From contig OY970288.1 of assembly GCA_963716085.1 (NCBI GenBank), positions 2,790,001 to 2,854,000 on the forward strand: a DNA stretch of 64,000 nucleotides. The letters run 5' to 3'. The translations under genes were made by a program, and so were the position numbers. Positions 45,576-53,822 of this stretch are shown here, in pieces; position 1 is the first letter of the stretch, and every line of letters begins with the position of its first letter. This DNA is from Persicitalea sp963716085. GTDB lineage: Bacteria; Bacteroidota; Bacteroidia; Cytophagales; Spirosomataceae. The notes under the pieces were generated by a model. That model saw nothing but the letters and a program-made list of their open reading frames with translations. It had not been told where the DNA came from and did no database searches.

Positions 45576-45788
45576 ATGAATTTAAATACCGTTTCCAAAC
45601 CAAATAAGGTAGTATTTTTCGCGCTTGCGCTTGTCTCGACAATTAGCTTAGGGTTATTAATTTACACCCTAGTGTATGCCAGTCCCGAAAGTATTTATAA
45701 GGAATATGATTTAATGGTCGGAATATGGTTCATTGTGGTGGTCAGGTTTACTATATCTTTTTATAAGAAAATTATTGCACATGAGTAA
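45576..45788 (+). CDS. Small two-helix membrane protein
   Basis: 70 residues from ATG at 45576; the longer frame crosses the REP-like hairpin and is not coding there. Two helices (VVFFALALVSTISLGLLIYTLVY; DLMVGIWFIVVVRFTISF) with a short loop. No family recognised. Its end overlaps the start of the lipoprotein gene by 8 bp, so they are likely coupled. AT-rich. Confidence 0.6.
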   Translation: MNLNTVSKPNKVVFFALALVSTISLGLLIYTLVYASPESIYKEYDLMVGIWFIVVVRFTISFYKKIIAHE

Positions 45789-46161
45789 GGTTAGGAACCA
45801 GATAAATTCAATCACGATTGCCCTCTTCTTCTTTTTTCTGTTGGGTTGCGAGCCAAATCAGGATAAAGAGAAGGTGAAGCTGAAAGAGGGTCTGGAAGTC
45901 GGGCATAAGAGCCTCTACGGAGATGAAAAGGGTTTTGCCCATTATGTTTTTTTCGTTAAAAACAACAATCAAACCACCATAAAGTCCGCCAGACTCAGCT
46001 TGTTTGTTCTTGGATGGAAATCCGGGATGCATCCCAATGAAGTAAGCTTTGAAAACTTAGTCCCAGGAGACTCCGTAAAATTGTCAATCAATTTGCTGGC
46101 TGACTATTCTGAAAAACAAGAGTATTCTTTATCCTATAAGGTTAAAGAGATTACTTACTGA
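45781..46161 (+). CDS. Small lipoprotein
   Basis: 126 residues. Lipobox FFFLLGC (Cys near residue 23) after a hydrophobic signal; the mature part is acidic/basic mixed and looks like one immunoglobulin-like beta domain (FVKNNNQTTIKSARLSLFVLGW, VPGDSVKLSINLL). The start at 45781 overlaps the upstream gene. Function unknown; the pair with the membrane protein suggests an envelope module. Confidence 0.65.
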   Translation: MSKVRNQINSITIALFFFFLLGCEPNQDKEKVKLKEGLEVGHKSLYGDEKGFAHYVFFVKNNNQTTIKSARLSLFVLGWKSGMHPNEVSFENLVPGDSVKLSINLLADYSEKQEYSLSYKVKEITY

Positions 46162-46200
46162 TGGCAGGAAATAGTATTTCTTATAAAAGACAAACGGCCT

Positions 46201-48618
46201 ATGAAAAAAATAATTCTGCCTATTGTTCTCGTATTTTCATTTTTCTCTTTTGTCAGAGAGGATGAAGATTTATTGAAACAACTTGTTGCTAAATTAGAAG
46301 AATACAACCAAACCTATCCACAGGAGAAAGTTTATTTACACACCGATAAACCCTACTACGCGGCGGGCGAGAAAATCTGGTTTAAAACCTATTTGGTCGA
46401 AGGCATGACTAACCGCCCCAATACGGCTAGTATTCCACTTTACGTCGATTTGATTGACAATTCCGCAGGAAAGCTTATTGACAGACGTATTATTAAATTG
46501 GAAGATGGTTTCGGTCATGGTGACTTTACTTTGCCAGACTCGCTTTTGTCTGGTGTTTATCGCCTGCGCGCGTACACCAATTGGATGCGAAATTTTGATG
46601 AATCGCAATTCTTCATCAGAGATTTTCGGGTTTATTCGCTTGATCAAGAAAGCATCGCTGACACAATCAATGCCGAGGCAATTGGTTTTCAGTTTTTTCC
46701 CGAAGGAGGAAATCTTATTGCGGGTCTTGACACCCGTATCGCATTCAAAGCAACGGATGAAACCGGTAAGGGTTTAGCGATTTCGGGTGAAATCATTGCC
46801 TCGACGGGCGATACTGTTCAAAGTTTTAAAAGTGAGCACAATGGTATGGGATTTTGTTATTTCAAACCTGAGAGCGGACTTAGCTATCATGCAATAGTCA
46901 AATACCGTGATACTTATGCCAAAACTTTCGATTTGCCGCAGGTACAAGTACGGGGAGTTTCGATGATGTTGGACAATTTTTTAGACAAAAACAACATCAG
47001 GCTCATCCTCAATAGCACCCTTTACGATTCTGAGATGCTAATCATCGGTCAGTCAAAAGGGGTAGTTTTTTATGCAGGGAAAGTAGCTGCTGGAAAAACG
47101 AACGTCATCACATTGGTTCCCAAAGATATGTTTCCGCCTGGGGTGGCTCAATTCACGGTTTTCGACAACCAATTCCGCCCCCACGCCGAGCGACTTGTGT
47201 TTATTCAACCCAACCAAGAACTGACTTTTGCTATTAAGTCTGATAAAATTTCGTATAAAATTCGTGAAAAAACTACCCTCGAAATCGAAGTAAAAGACAT
47301 TGAGAAAAAGCCCGTCGAAGGGAATTTCTCGTTGGTGGTAACGGACGAAAACCAAATATGTGGCTTGGAAGCACAAGAAACAATTTTGACAAATCTACTG
47401 CTGAGTTCCGATGTGCGAGGGAATATCGAAAAACCAGGCTATTATTTTGATAAAAACAATCGTAGCCGGCAGTATCATTTGGATATTTTGCTCATGACCC
47501 AAGGCTGGCGGAGGTTCAAGTGGCAGGAGGTGCTAAGTGCCGAATTGCCGCCAACCCGGCATTTCGTAGAAAATGGACTAACGATAGCTGGCGAAGTTAC
47601 CAGACTAAACGGTAAGCCTTTTAACAAGGCAGTGAGCCTGACGATGGTTTTGGGGAGGGATTCGACACAGCAGTTTTTGATGGGCGAAACAGAAAAAAAC
47701 GGAAGTTTTACCTTTCATGGTTTAGACTTCAAAGACAGTTGTGAAGTAGTGCTACGCGCTAAGATTGATGACGATAATCCCGTATCGAAGCAGACGGTGA
47801 CACAGCAACTATCGCCATTAATTCAAAAAAATAATTATAAAAACTGGTTTTTACAAGAAAATAAGACCAGTCCTAGCTTGGCTGACTATCTTAAATACAC
47901 AAAAGAGGCACTAGAATTTCAGGAAAAATTACGCTTAGATAAAGCGATTATGCTAAATGAGGTGATAGTGAAGGCAAAAAAAAATGTTCCCTTCGTAAAA
48001 GACCCAAGAGTTCTGTACAGCAGACCTGATTTCGTAATGACAGAATTCAGGCCTAATGCGATCAACATTTTTGATATAGTTAATGGACAGGTTCCGGGCT
48101 TATTCGTCTCGAGTGATCCCAGGAATCCATCAATTACCATTCGTGGTGGCTCACCCCTATATTTAGTTGATGGTAGTCCAAGCGTTCCTGAAATAGTTTT
48201 TTACATGGATGTGACTACTGTGGAAAAAATTGAGGTAATAAGAGGCTCAAAAGCTGCAATATTTTATGGAGATGAGGCAAAGTTTGGCGTAGTATCCATA
48301 CTAACCAAGGTGGGTAACCTAAACTATGATTATTCAAAAGAACCCACCGATGGCATTAAAGTTTTGAAAGTACTGGGCTATTATACAGCCAAGGAGTTTT
48401 TTGTGCCTAAGTATGACCAAAATCTTCCTGAGAATATCCGCCCGGATTATCGTTCTATGGTTTTTTGGTCGCCAATAATCAAGACTGATAAAATGGGTAA
48501 AGCGAAAGTCTCATTTTTCAACACCGATGCCGAAACAACCATGTGTGTCAGCATAGAAGGGCTGGCATACAACGGATTGATGGGTAGTGGCAAAACGAAG
48601 TATGTGGTCAAAAAGTAG
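46201..48618 (+). CDS. MG2-domain protein with a TonB-receptor-type plug but no barrel
   Basis: 805 residues. N-terminal signal helix, then a macroglobulin-like MG2 segment (about 40-140; EKVYLHTDKPYYAAGEKIWFKTYL), further beta domains, a carboxypeptidase-like repeat (GLTIAGEVTRLNGKPF, about 460), and a C-terminal plug-like region (INIFDIVNGQVPGLFVSS, PSITIRGGSPLYLVDGSP, VEKIEVIRGSKAAIFYG; about 620-700). It ends with a beta segment and no barrel strands. This composite is a known Bacteroidota protein type of unknown role, probably at the outer membrane or in the periplasm. AT-rich compared with neighbours. Confidence 0.8.
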   Translation: MKKIILPIVLVFSFFSFVREDEDLLKQLVAKLEEYNQTYPQEKVYLHTDKPYYAAGEKIWFKTYLVEGMTNRPNTASIPLYVDLIDNSAGKLIDRRIIKLEDGFGHGDFTLPDSLLSGVYRLRAYTNWMRNFDESQFFIRDFRVYSLDQESIADTINAEAIGFQFFPEGGNLIAGLDTRIAFKATDETGKGLAISGEIIASTGDTVQSFKSEHNGMGFCYFKPESGLSYHAIVKYRDTYAKTFDLPQVQVRGVSMMLDNFLDKNNIRLILNSTLYDSEMLIIGQSKGVVFYAGKVAAGKTNVITLVPKDMFPPGVAQFTVFDNQFRPHAERLVFIQPNQELTFAIKSDKISYKIREKTTLEIEVKDIEKKPVEGNFSLVVTDENQICGLEAQETILTNLLLSSDVRGNIEKPGYYFDKNNRSRQYHLDILLMTQGWRRFKWQEVLSAELPPTRHFVENGLTIAGEVTRLNGKPFNKAVSLTMVLGRDSTQQFLMGETEKNGSFTFHGLDFKDSCEVVLRAKIDDDNPVSKQTVTQQLSPLIQKNNYKNWFLQENKTSPSLADYLKYTKEALEFQEKLRLDKAIMLNEVIVKAKKNVPFVKDPRVLYSRPDFVMTEFRPNAINIFDIVNGQVPGLFVSSDPRNPSITIRGGSPLYLVDGSPSVPEIVFYMDVTTVEKIEVIRGSKAAIFYGDEAKFGVVSILTKVGNLNYDYSKEPTDGIKVLKVLGYYTAKEFFVPKYDQNLPENIRPDYRSMVFWSPIIKTDKMGKAKVSFFNTDAETTMCVSIEGLAYNGLMGSGKTKYVVKK

Positions 48619-48820
48619 TGTTCAGTTCGTTTTAATATGCCTACGCGTGGTTAAAGGAAGCTAAAACCACCGAAGCGGCCTGAGATCGCGTGAAAGTCAC
48701 CGCATAAATCTCATCTGACTCAATCGAAGGGCTACCTAAAACCTTTCAGGGCTGTATCCTTTTGTATTAAAAATCATCAGTGAGTTTGAACAATAACCAT
48801 GCAGTTGAATTTATAACCGT

Positions 48821-49411
48821 ATGCGAACGATAACAATTTTTACACTCCTAATCACTTCTTGTATGTCTACTCAAAACAAAAATGCTGATAAGAATGATAC
48901 GAAATCTGACTCTTCTGGACTGATACTGTACAGCTTTCCTGAGCAGGGCAAAGGCAAATGGCGCGTGCAGGATGACGTCGTCATGGGTGGCCGCTCCGAC
49001 AGCCAGCTCAAAATGACCGGTGATAATCACGCGCATTTCTCTGGTCGCGTTTCATTGGAAAATAATGGCGGATTTTGTTCGATCCATCAGACTGTGGAAA
49101 AGAACCCTTACGTAATCGCGGAAAAATCGGAGGCCTTCGTATTGCGGTTGAAAGGGGATGGCAAAGCGTATAACTTCCGGGTTAGAACCCCGAAGGGGCG
49201 TCATTCTTACGGATTTACCTTCCCTACTAAAAGTGGCGACCAATGGGAAACTGTTTCTATTCCGTTCGATAAGATGGAGGCTACGTACCGCGGTGAACCA
49301 GTGGAAGTACCTAACTACGCGGGAGAAAATGTCGTTGAAATGCAATTGTTGATCGGCAACAAAAAGGAAGAAACCTTTGAGATATTTATAGAATCCATAG
49401 GGAGTATCTAA
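48821..49411 (+). CDS. CIA30 (NDUFAF1-like) family lipoprotein
   Basis: 196 residues. Lipoprotein signal (IFTLLITSCMS). The CIA30 fold follows: KWRVQDDVVMGGRSDSQLKM, FSGRVSLENNGGFCSIH, and a C-terminal strand NVVEMQLLIGNKKEETFEIFI. The bacterial function is unknown; the eukaryotic relative assists complex I assembly. About 200 bp of gap upstream (48619-48820) shows no gene or hairpin that I can defend. Confidence 0.82.
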   Translation: MRTITIFTLLITSCMSTQNKNADKNDTKSDSSGLILYSFPEQGKGKWRVQDDVVMGGRSDSQLKMTGDNHAHFSGRVSLENNGGFCSIHQTVEKNPYVIAEKSEAFVLRLKGDGKAYNFRVRTPKGRHSYGFTFPTKSGDQWETVSIPFDKMEATYRGEPVEVPNYAGENVVEMQLLIGNKKEETFEIFIESIGSI

Positions 49412-49451
49412 ACTTCCCCTAGTTGTTCGGAGCGTGCTTTAATCGCGTTGT

Positions 49452-49513
49452 GCCTACAGCAGTCGCTCGGCTCCCGCCGAGTGACTGCTATCCCATAGCC
49501 CTCTGGGCGGTAT
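49452..49513. repeat. REP-like hairpin repeat, copy B (inverted)
   Basis: gcctacagcagtcgctcgg through ctctgggcggta; its reverse complement aligns with copy A at 45371-45440 over the whole hairpin with a few mismatches. It lies in the 225-bp gap after the CIA30 gene. Confidence 0.75.
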
Positions 49514-49636
49514 TCCTTGCGGTTGCCCCGCCCCCCGTTATTTAGAGTGTTTTTCGACAGAGAAGAACAGAACACAAAAGATCACCTAAGTCGCTCCTAC
49601 CCAAATATTTCTCTATAATAACACACACCCTCCCCC

Positions 49637-50263
49637 ATGCTATACAAAATTGGAATCATCGGCTCCGGCAACATCGGCGGCTCGCTCGGCAAGCATTTCG
49701 CCAAGGCCGGGCATTCGGTTATGTTTAGTTCCCGGAATCCCGAGCAACTGCGATCGCTGGCCGAGGCGGCCGGAGACAACGCCCAGGTCGGCACCGTAGA
49801 AGAAGCGGCGGAGTTTGGCGAGGTACTTCTGCTGGCTTATCCGTTTGGGAAGACGCCCGAAGTAGCTAAAAAAGTAAAAAATCCGGCAAACAAAATCATC
49901 ATCGACGCCAATAATTACTATCCGGGCCGCGACGGAGCGCAGCCCGGCCAAGAGATGCAGGCGAGGGGGCTGCTCGAAAGCGAGTGGACGGCCAGTTATT
50001 TTCCCGGTGCGCAAGTGGTGATGGCCTTCAATACCATTTATGCCAAAACGCTGGAAAATAGAGCATTTGACAAAGAGACTCCCCTGGCGATACCGTTTGC
50101 AGCTTCCGGTCAAAAGGGAAAAGAGGTGATCGAATCGATTTTGCAGAGCATCGGTTTCGTCGGTGTGTACGTGGGTGATTTATCGAAAACGAAGATCATG
50201 CAGCCCGATGAGAAACTCTATACCCTGCAAATCTCGGAGGCAGAAATGCGGAAGCTGCTTTGA
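49637..50263 (+). CDS. NADP-binding oxidoreductase, F420-dependent-reductase-like
   Basis: 208 residues. Rossmann N-terminus KIGIIGSGNIGGSLGKHFAKAGH and MFSSRNPEQL (the Arg after the second strand favours NADP(H)). VLLAYPFGKTPEV and KIIIDANNYY follow the pattern of the F420:NADP oxidoreductase and related coenzyme-binding domain family. The substrate is unknown. Single gene starting after the REP-like repeat; the leader has no clear promoter. Confidence 0.85.
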   Translation: MLYKIGIIGSGNIGGSLGKHFAKAGHSVMFSSRNPEQLRSLAEAAGDNAQVGTVEEAAEFGEVLLLAYPFGKTPEVAKKVKNPANKIIIDANNYYPGRDGAQPGQEMQARGLLESEWTASYFPGAQVVMAFNTIYAKTLENRAFDKETPLAIPFAASGQKGKEVIESILQSIGFVGVYVGDLSKTKIMQPDEKLYTLQISEAEMRKLL

Positions 50264-50454
50264 TGGGCCAGCACGGTCGATGTCAGGAGAATTTGTGATT
50301 CCTGTTGCACCATCCGTGTCCGCTTTTAATTTCTCGAATTTTACGCCTAACCACTATCACTTTCGCCCAAACAGTCAGATGCTTGACCTACTTCTTGCAA
50401 GGTGCTCGGCATGGAGAAGGAATTGCCGGACAAGATCTGCCATCTGCCTGTAGA

Positions 50455-51963
50455 ATGTCCTTTTGGCAAACATTCGCTATTTTACGAGCTGTGTTTGGAA
50501 CAACGCCGTTTAAAATAAAGAATTTAACGTCCCACCTTTGCCGAGCCGGTCTCCTCTGGCTGGGGATTGGAATGGGTGCTTTCAGCTACGCGCAGGACGG
50601 GATCTGTAGGTTGGGAAATGGAAGTTTTTCCATTAACGACCTAGCCGGAAACGATCCCTACACAGGCTGCGCCCCGGTTTCTATCCTACTTGAAAGCACG
50701 GTAGAAGGTGCCGAGGATATCCGCTTTACTTACGATTACAAGGGCGAGGCTATGCCGCCGCTCACAAAAAATAACAAAGTCACTTTTGAGAAACCGGGCC
50801 GGTACATCATCGGACAAGTCGGCAGCAATGGTGCGGGGAAGATTGGTTTTTGTCGGGAGGTGTACGTCAAAGGCATTGAGCCGCCCCAAGCACGCGCCCT
50901 TTTTTGCCCCGGCGAGGGCGTCGTCAAGCTATCGTTCACGGACGACAGTATTTCGCGTCAATACGATCAGATTCAAGTGCAGTGGAACGACGGCTCACCG
51001 CTCGACTATGCGTATACCGATGGTAGTCTGGAATTTGAGCATGCTTACCTTGGCGGTGGAACGCGCACAATTCTTTACCGTGGTGCCTACATCGAGAATA
51101 CTGACGCCTGTCCCGGCAGCGAATTTGTTTCAGTTGAGGTAAACCTAGACGGTGTAAACAACAACGAAAGATCCATTATTACCCGAGTTGAACGGCAGAA
51201 AGATGAATCCGTCGTGTTGGAAATCGACGGCGCGTTGGGCATTGAGTCGGAAGTGTTGACCAAAACGGGTTCTGGAGCTTACCAGGCAACCGGTGTCAAG
51301 ACCTCGGCGAGCGGTAGAGTAATGCTTACTTTACAATCCCTGAACCCTCAACAGGTGCACTGTTTCAAACTCCAGGCAGTAGATGGTTGTGGGGTCTATC
51401 GTGAATCCAGAAATCAGCTATGCACCACCAACCTGGTCGGGCGAGCGGAGAAAGAGCAAAACACCCTATCTTGGAGCGCGTATCCACACCCTCAGGATTC
51501 CGTTCGTTTCGAACTACTCCGTGATGGCAAGCTGATTGAATCATCCAACGATCGATCAAAACTTTCTTATTCGGATTACGATCTGTCTTGCGGAGTTTCT
51601 TACAGCTACCAAGTGGCAACCGTGGTTTGGGAAAGCGCGCGTTCGTTGTCGGCCCCTGTGGAAATGATCGCCCTGGCGAATTGCCAGGACGCTTCGCTGT
51701 TTTTACCCGACGCCTTCTCGCCCAACGGCGACGGCATCAATGAGCGTTTCAGATCTGCTGGTTCTTTTACTGGTGATTTTGAAATGATTGTTTTCAATCG
51801 TTGGGGTCAGTCGGTCTTTAAAACCAACAACGCGGCCGAAGGTTGGGATGGGATGGTCGACGGTAAGCGCGCGCCGCAAGGGCAGTATGTATTCAAAGTG
51901 ATAATTCGCGATAACGCAATAGAAAAATACGTCAAGACTGGTACCATGAGAATGATACGGTGA
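50455..51963 (+). CDS. Secreted protein with gliding-motility C-terminal (T9SS type B) sorting domain
   Basis: About 502 residues if the ATG at 50455 is used. The export signal (RAGLLWLGIGMGAFSYAQ) sits about 30 residues inside, and no ATG lies closer, so the start is uncertain. Mature region: PKD/Fn3-like beta domains (PVSILLESTVEGAEDIRFTY; NTLSWSAYPHPQDSVRFELLRDG). The last 85 residues carry LFLPDAFSPNGDGINERF, IVFNRWGQSVFKT and WDGMVDGKRAPQGQYVFKV, the signature of CHU_C/gliding-motility-associated domains that direct outer-membrane secretion through the type IX system. The T9SS core is not in the window. Confidence 0.88.
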   Translation: MSFWQTFAILRAVFGTTPFKIKNLTSHLCRAGLLWLGIGMGAFSYAQDGICRLGNGSFSINDLAGNDPYTGCAPVSILLESTVEGAEDIRFTYDYKGEAMPPLTKNNKVTFEKPGRYIIGQVGSNGAGKIGFCREVYVKGIEPPQARALFCPGEGVVKLSFTDDSISRQYDQIQVQWNDGSPLDYAYTDGSLEFEHAYLGGGTRTILYRGAYIENTDACPGSEFVSVEVNLDGVNNNERSIITRVERQKDESVVLEIDGALGIESEVLTKTGSGAYQATGVKTSASGRVMLTLQSLNPQQVHCFKLQAVDGCGVYRESRNQLCTTNLVGRAEKEQNTLSWSAYPHPQDSVRFELLRDGKLIESSNDRSKLSYSDYDLSCGVSYSYQVATVVWESARSLSAPVEMIALANCQDASLFLPDAFSPNGDGINERFRSAGSFTGDFEMIVFNRWGQSVFKTNNAAEGWDGMVDGKRAPQGQYVFKVIIRDNAIEKYVKTGTMRMIR

Positions 51964-52152
51964 GGTCTTAGTCGAACCTGGCATTAGATTCAGCCGAATC
52001 CCAACCTAAGCAGGAACGATTGTTTTGTGATGAGTGCGTAGACCAAATAGGTGAATGGCTCGCCAGAAAGTATTCTTTAACGAGTCAATCTCCAATGATT
52101 CAGCTATTTTGTGCTAAATTATTTTTCATATAAACCTCCAAAACATAACATT

Positions 52153-52350
52153 ATGGTAATTAAGGTAATAGAAATCATGGCTAGTTCACCCGACGGATGG
52201 GATGCCGCCGCTCAGGTAGCACTTGACGAAGCATCTAAGAGTGTGCGTGGCATAAAGTCGATCTATGTAAATGAGATGAGCGCGACGGTAGACAACAATA
52301 AGATCACAAACTACCGCGTCAATGCGAAGGTCAGCTTCGAAGTACACTGA
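52153..52350 (+). CDS. Dodecin family protein
   Basis: 65 residues from ATG at 52153 (the frame runs 14 codons upstream). VIKVIEIMASSPDGWDAAAQVALDEASKSVRGIKSIYVNEMSATVDNNKITNYRVNAKVSFEV has the dodecin fold, a small dodecameric shell that stores flavins. The Trp that sandwiches the flavin is W30-like here at residue 15 (DGWD). An intrinsic terminator follows immediately, so it is a single-gene unit. Confidence 0.92.
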   Translation: MVIKVIEIMASSPDGWDAAAQVALDEASKSVRGIKSIYVNEMSATVDNNKITNYRVNAKVSFEVH

Positions 52351-52376
52351 TCTAGCCAATACAGTATCAATTTGAA

Positions 52377-52410
52377 ATGAGCGGTAGCTAAAACTACCGC
52401 TCATTTTTTT
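52377..52410 (+). terminator. Intrinsic terminator after the dodecin gene
   Basis: Stem atgagcggtag / ctaccgctcat (11 bp, loop ctaaaa) followed by seven T. Confidence 0.88.
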
Positions 52411-52478
52411 GTATAACTACCTAAGTCCGCGTCAGCCATAAATTGTATATTTCCGTGGGTCATTAGCTTTGGAAAAGC

Positions 52479-52486
52479 TACCTTTG
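52479..52486 (+). promoter_or_regulatory. -7 promoter element of ppa
   Basis: TACCTTTG matches TAnnTTTG and lies 31 bp before the ppa ATG; no good -33 TTG is evident. Confidence 0.55.
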
Positions 52487-52517
52487 CATCATTATTTGAA
52501 TAAACCAAGATGTAAAC

Positions 52518-53129
52518 ATGCACCCCAACGTCCACAAAGCCCACCCTTGGCACGGTATCCCGATTGGTGAGAATTCGCCTGAAATCGTGACGGCCTTCAT
52601 AGAAATCGTCCCGACTGACACAGTCAAATACGAGATCGACAAGCATACCGGCTACCTCAAGATCGACCGACCACAGAAGTACTCCAACATTGTCCCCGCC
52701 CTCTACGGTTTTATTCCCAAAACGTATTGCGGGGAAAAAATTGCCCTTTTGGCGCAAGAGCGCTCAGGCCGGGAAGTGATGGAGGGCGACGGCGACCCGC
52801 TGGATGTCTGTGTGCTTTGCGAAAAAATCATTTCCCACGGCGACATCATTTGTGAGGCCCGTCCTATCGGTGGCATCCGCCTGATCGACAAGGGCGAGGC
52901 CGACGACAAAATTATCGCCGTGCTGAAAGGCGATGAGGTCTACGGTGCCTACCAGGATTTAAGCGAAGTACCCGCCAACGTAGTCGAGCGTTTGAAGCAC
53001 TATTTCCTGACTTACAAAAACTTACCCGGTGAAACTGCGCTCATTGAAATCGCCAATGTGTACGGCCGCGATGAGGCACATGAGGTAATCCGTACTTCGG
53101 TGGAGGACTACAAGCAGTCGTTTTATTGA
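52518..53129 (+). CDS. ppa: Inorganic pyrophosphatase
   Basis: 203 residues. Class I pyrophosphatase: hydrolyses PPi, drives biosynthesis; cytosolic, Mg-dependent. FIEIVPTDTVKYEIDKHTG, RPQKYSNIVPALYGFIPKTYC and the metal-binding EGDGDPLDVCVLCE (Asp cluster, about 91-104) and GGIRLIDKGEADDKIIAV are conserved. The KYEIDKHTG form is typical. A TA-like pair follows directly. Confidence 0.96.
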   Translation: MHPNVHKAHPWHGIPIGENSPEIVTAFIEIVPTDTVKYEIDKHTGYLKIDRPQKYSNIVPALYGFIPKTYCGEKIALLAQERSGREVMEGDGDPLDVCVLCEKIISHGDIICEARPIGGIRLIDKGEADDKIIAVLKGDEVYGAYQDLSEVPANVVERLKHYFLTYKNLPGETALIEIANVYGRDEAHEVIRTSVEDYKQSFY

Positions 53130-53135
53130 TTCCCT

Positions 53136-53627
53136 ATGGCAAAACCTACAATTTATCTCGACACGTCGGTCATCAATTTTCTCTACGCCGATGATGCGCC
53201 GGAGAAGAAGGAGATCACCGTGGCATTTTTTGATGATTTTATCTCTAAGTCTCTGTATGAAACATTTATTACAGAGTACGTGCTTGATGAAATAAACCAA
53301 ACCTACAATGAGCAAGACAGGAATCGTTTGCTGGAAGCGGTTCAAAACCATCCAATCACTATCTTGCCGCTTAAAAATTCAAAAGAAGTAGTTTCACTAG
53401 CCAAAATATATCTCGCAAGTGGCATTTTGCCTCCTAAGAAAATCTTCGACGCTCTGCACGTTGCATGTTGCACTGTCTCCAAAATCGACTATCTGGTCAG
53501 CTGGAACTATAAGCATTTGGCAAACATTAATAGAGAGCGGCGCATTCTTGCCAAAAATTACGAACTTGGTTTTATGCATTCGCTGAAGATCATAACGCCA
53601 TTTGAACTTATTGGATATGGAACCTAG
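53136..53627 (+). CDS. PIN-domain protein, probable VapC-like toxin
   Basis: 163 residues. PIN active-site acids in order: IYLDTSVINFLY (Asp near 8), YVLDEINQTY (Glu/Asp near 50), KIFDALHVACC (Asp near 105) and WNYKHLANI (the fourth position is Asn-like rather than Asp). Presumed Mg-dependent RNase. It starts six bases after ppa and overlaps the next small gene by 11 bp. Order is toxin first, then partner. Confidence 0.85.
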   Translation: MAKPTIYLDTSVINFLYADDAPEKKEITVAFFDDFISKSLYETFITEYVLDEINQTYNEQDRNRLLEAVQNHPITILPLKNSKEVVSLAKIYLASGILPPKKIFDALHVACCTVSKIDYLVSWNYKHLANINRERRILAKNYELGFMHSLKIITPFELIGYGT

Positions 53628-53820
53628 AATATCAAAAGCACAGCTAGAAGTTTGGGAGTGGAAGGAGCGCGCTTATGAAAGCATTAAGCATTTGCCGCTG
53701 GAAGAAGCAATTCGTGTGATTCACGAGCGGACGAAGGATACTGTTGCCGAAATTGAAAGGAATCGGGCCATGAAAAAAGTAGCAGAGACGCAAGTCTTGC
53801 TCCGCGACTTAGAACAATAA
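53617..53820 (+). CDS. Small partner of the PIN protein, probable antitoxin
   Basis: 67 residues from ATG at 53617, which overlaps the PIN gene stop. Mostly helical and charged: SKAQLEVWEWKERAYESIKHLPLEEAIRVIHERTKDTVAEIERNRAMKK. No DNA-binding motif is obvious. Overlap and adjacency support a TA pair; the sequence alone does not name it. prfC starts two bases after its stop. Confidence 0.65.
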   Translation: MEPRISKAQLEVWEWKERAYESIKHLPLEEAIRVIHERTKDTVAEIERNRAMKKVAETQVLLRDLEQ

Positions 53821-53822
53821 CT

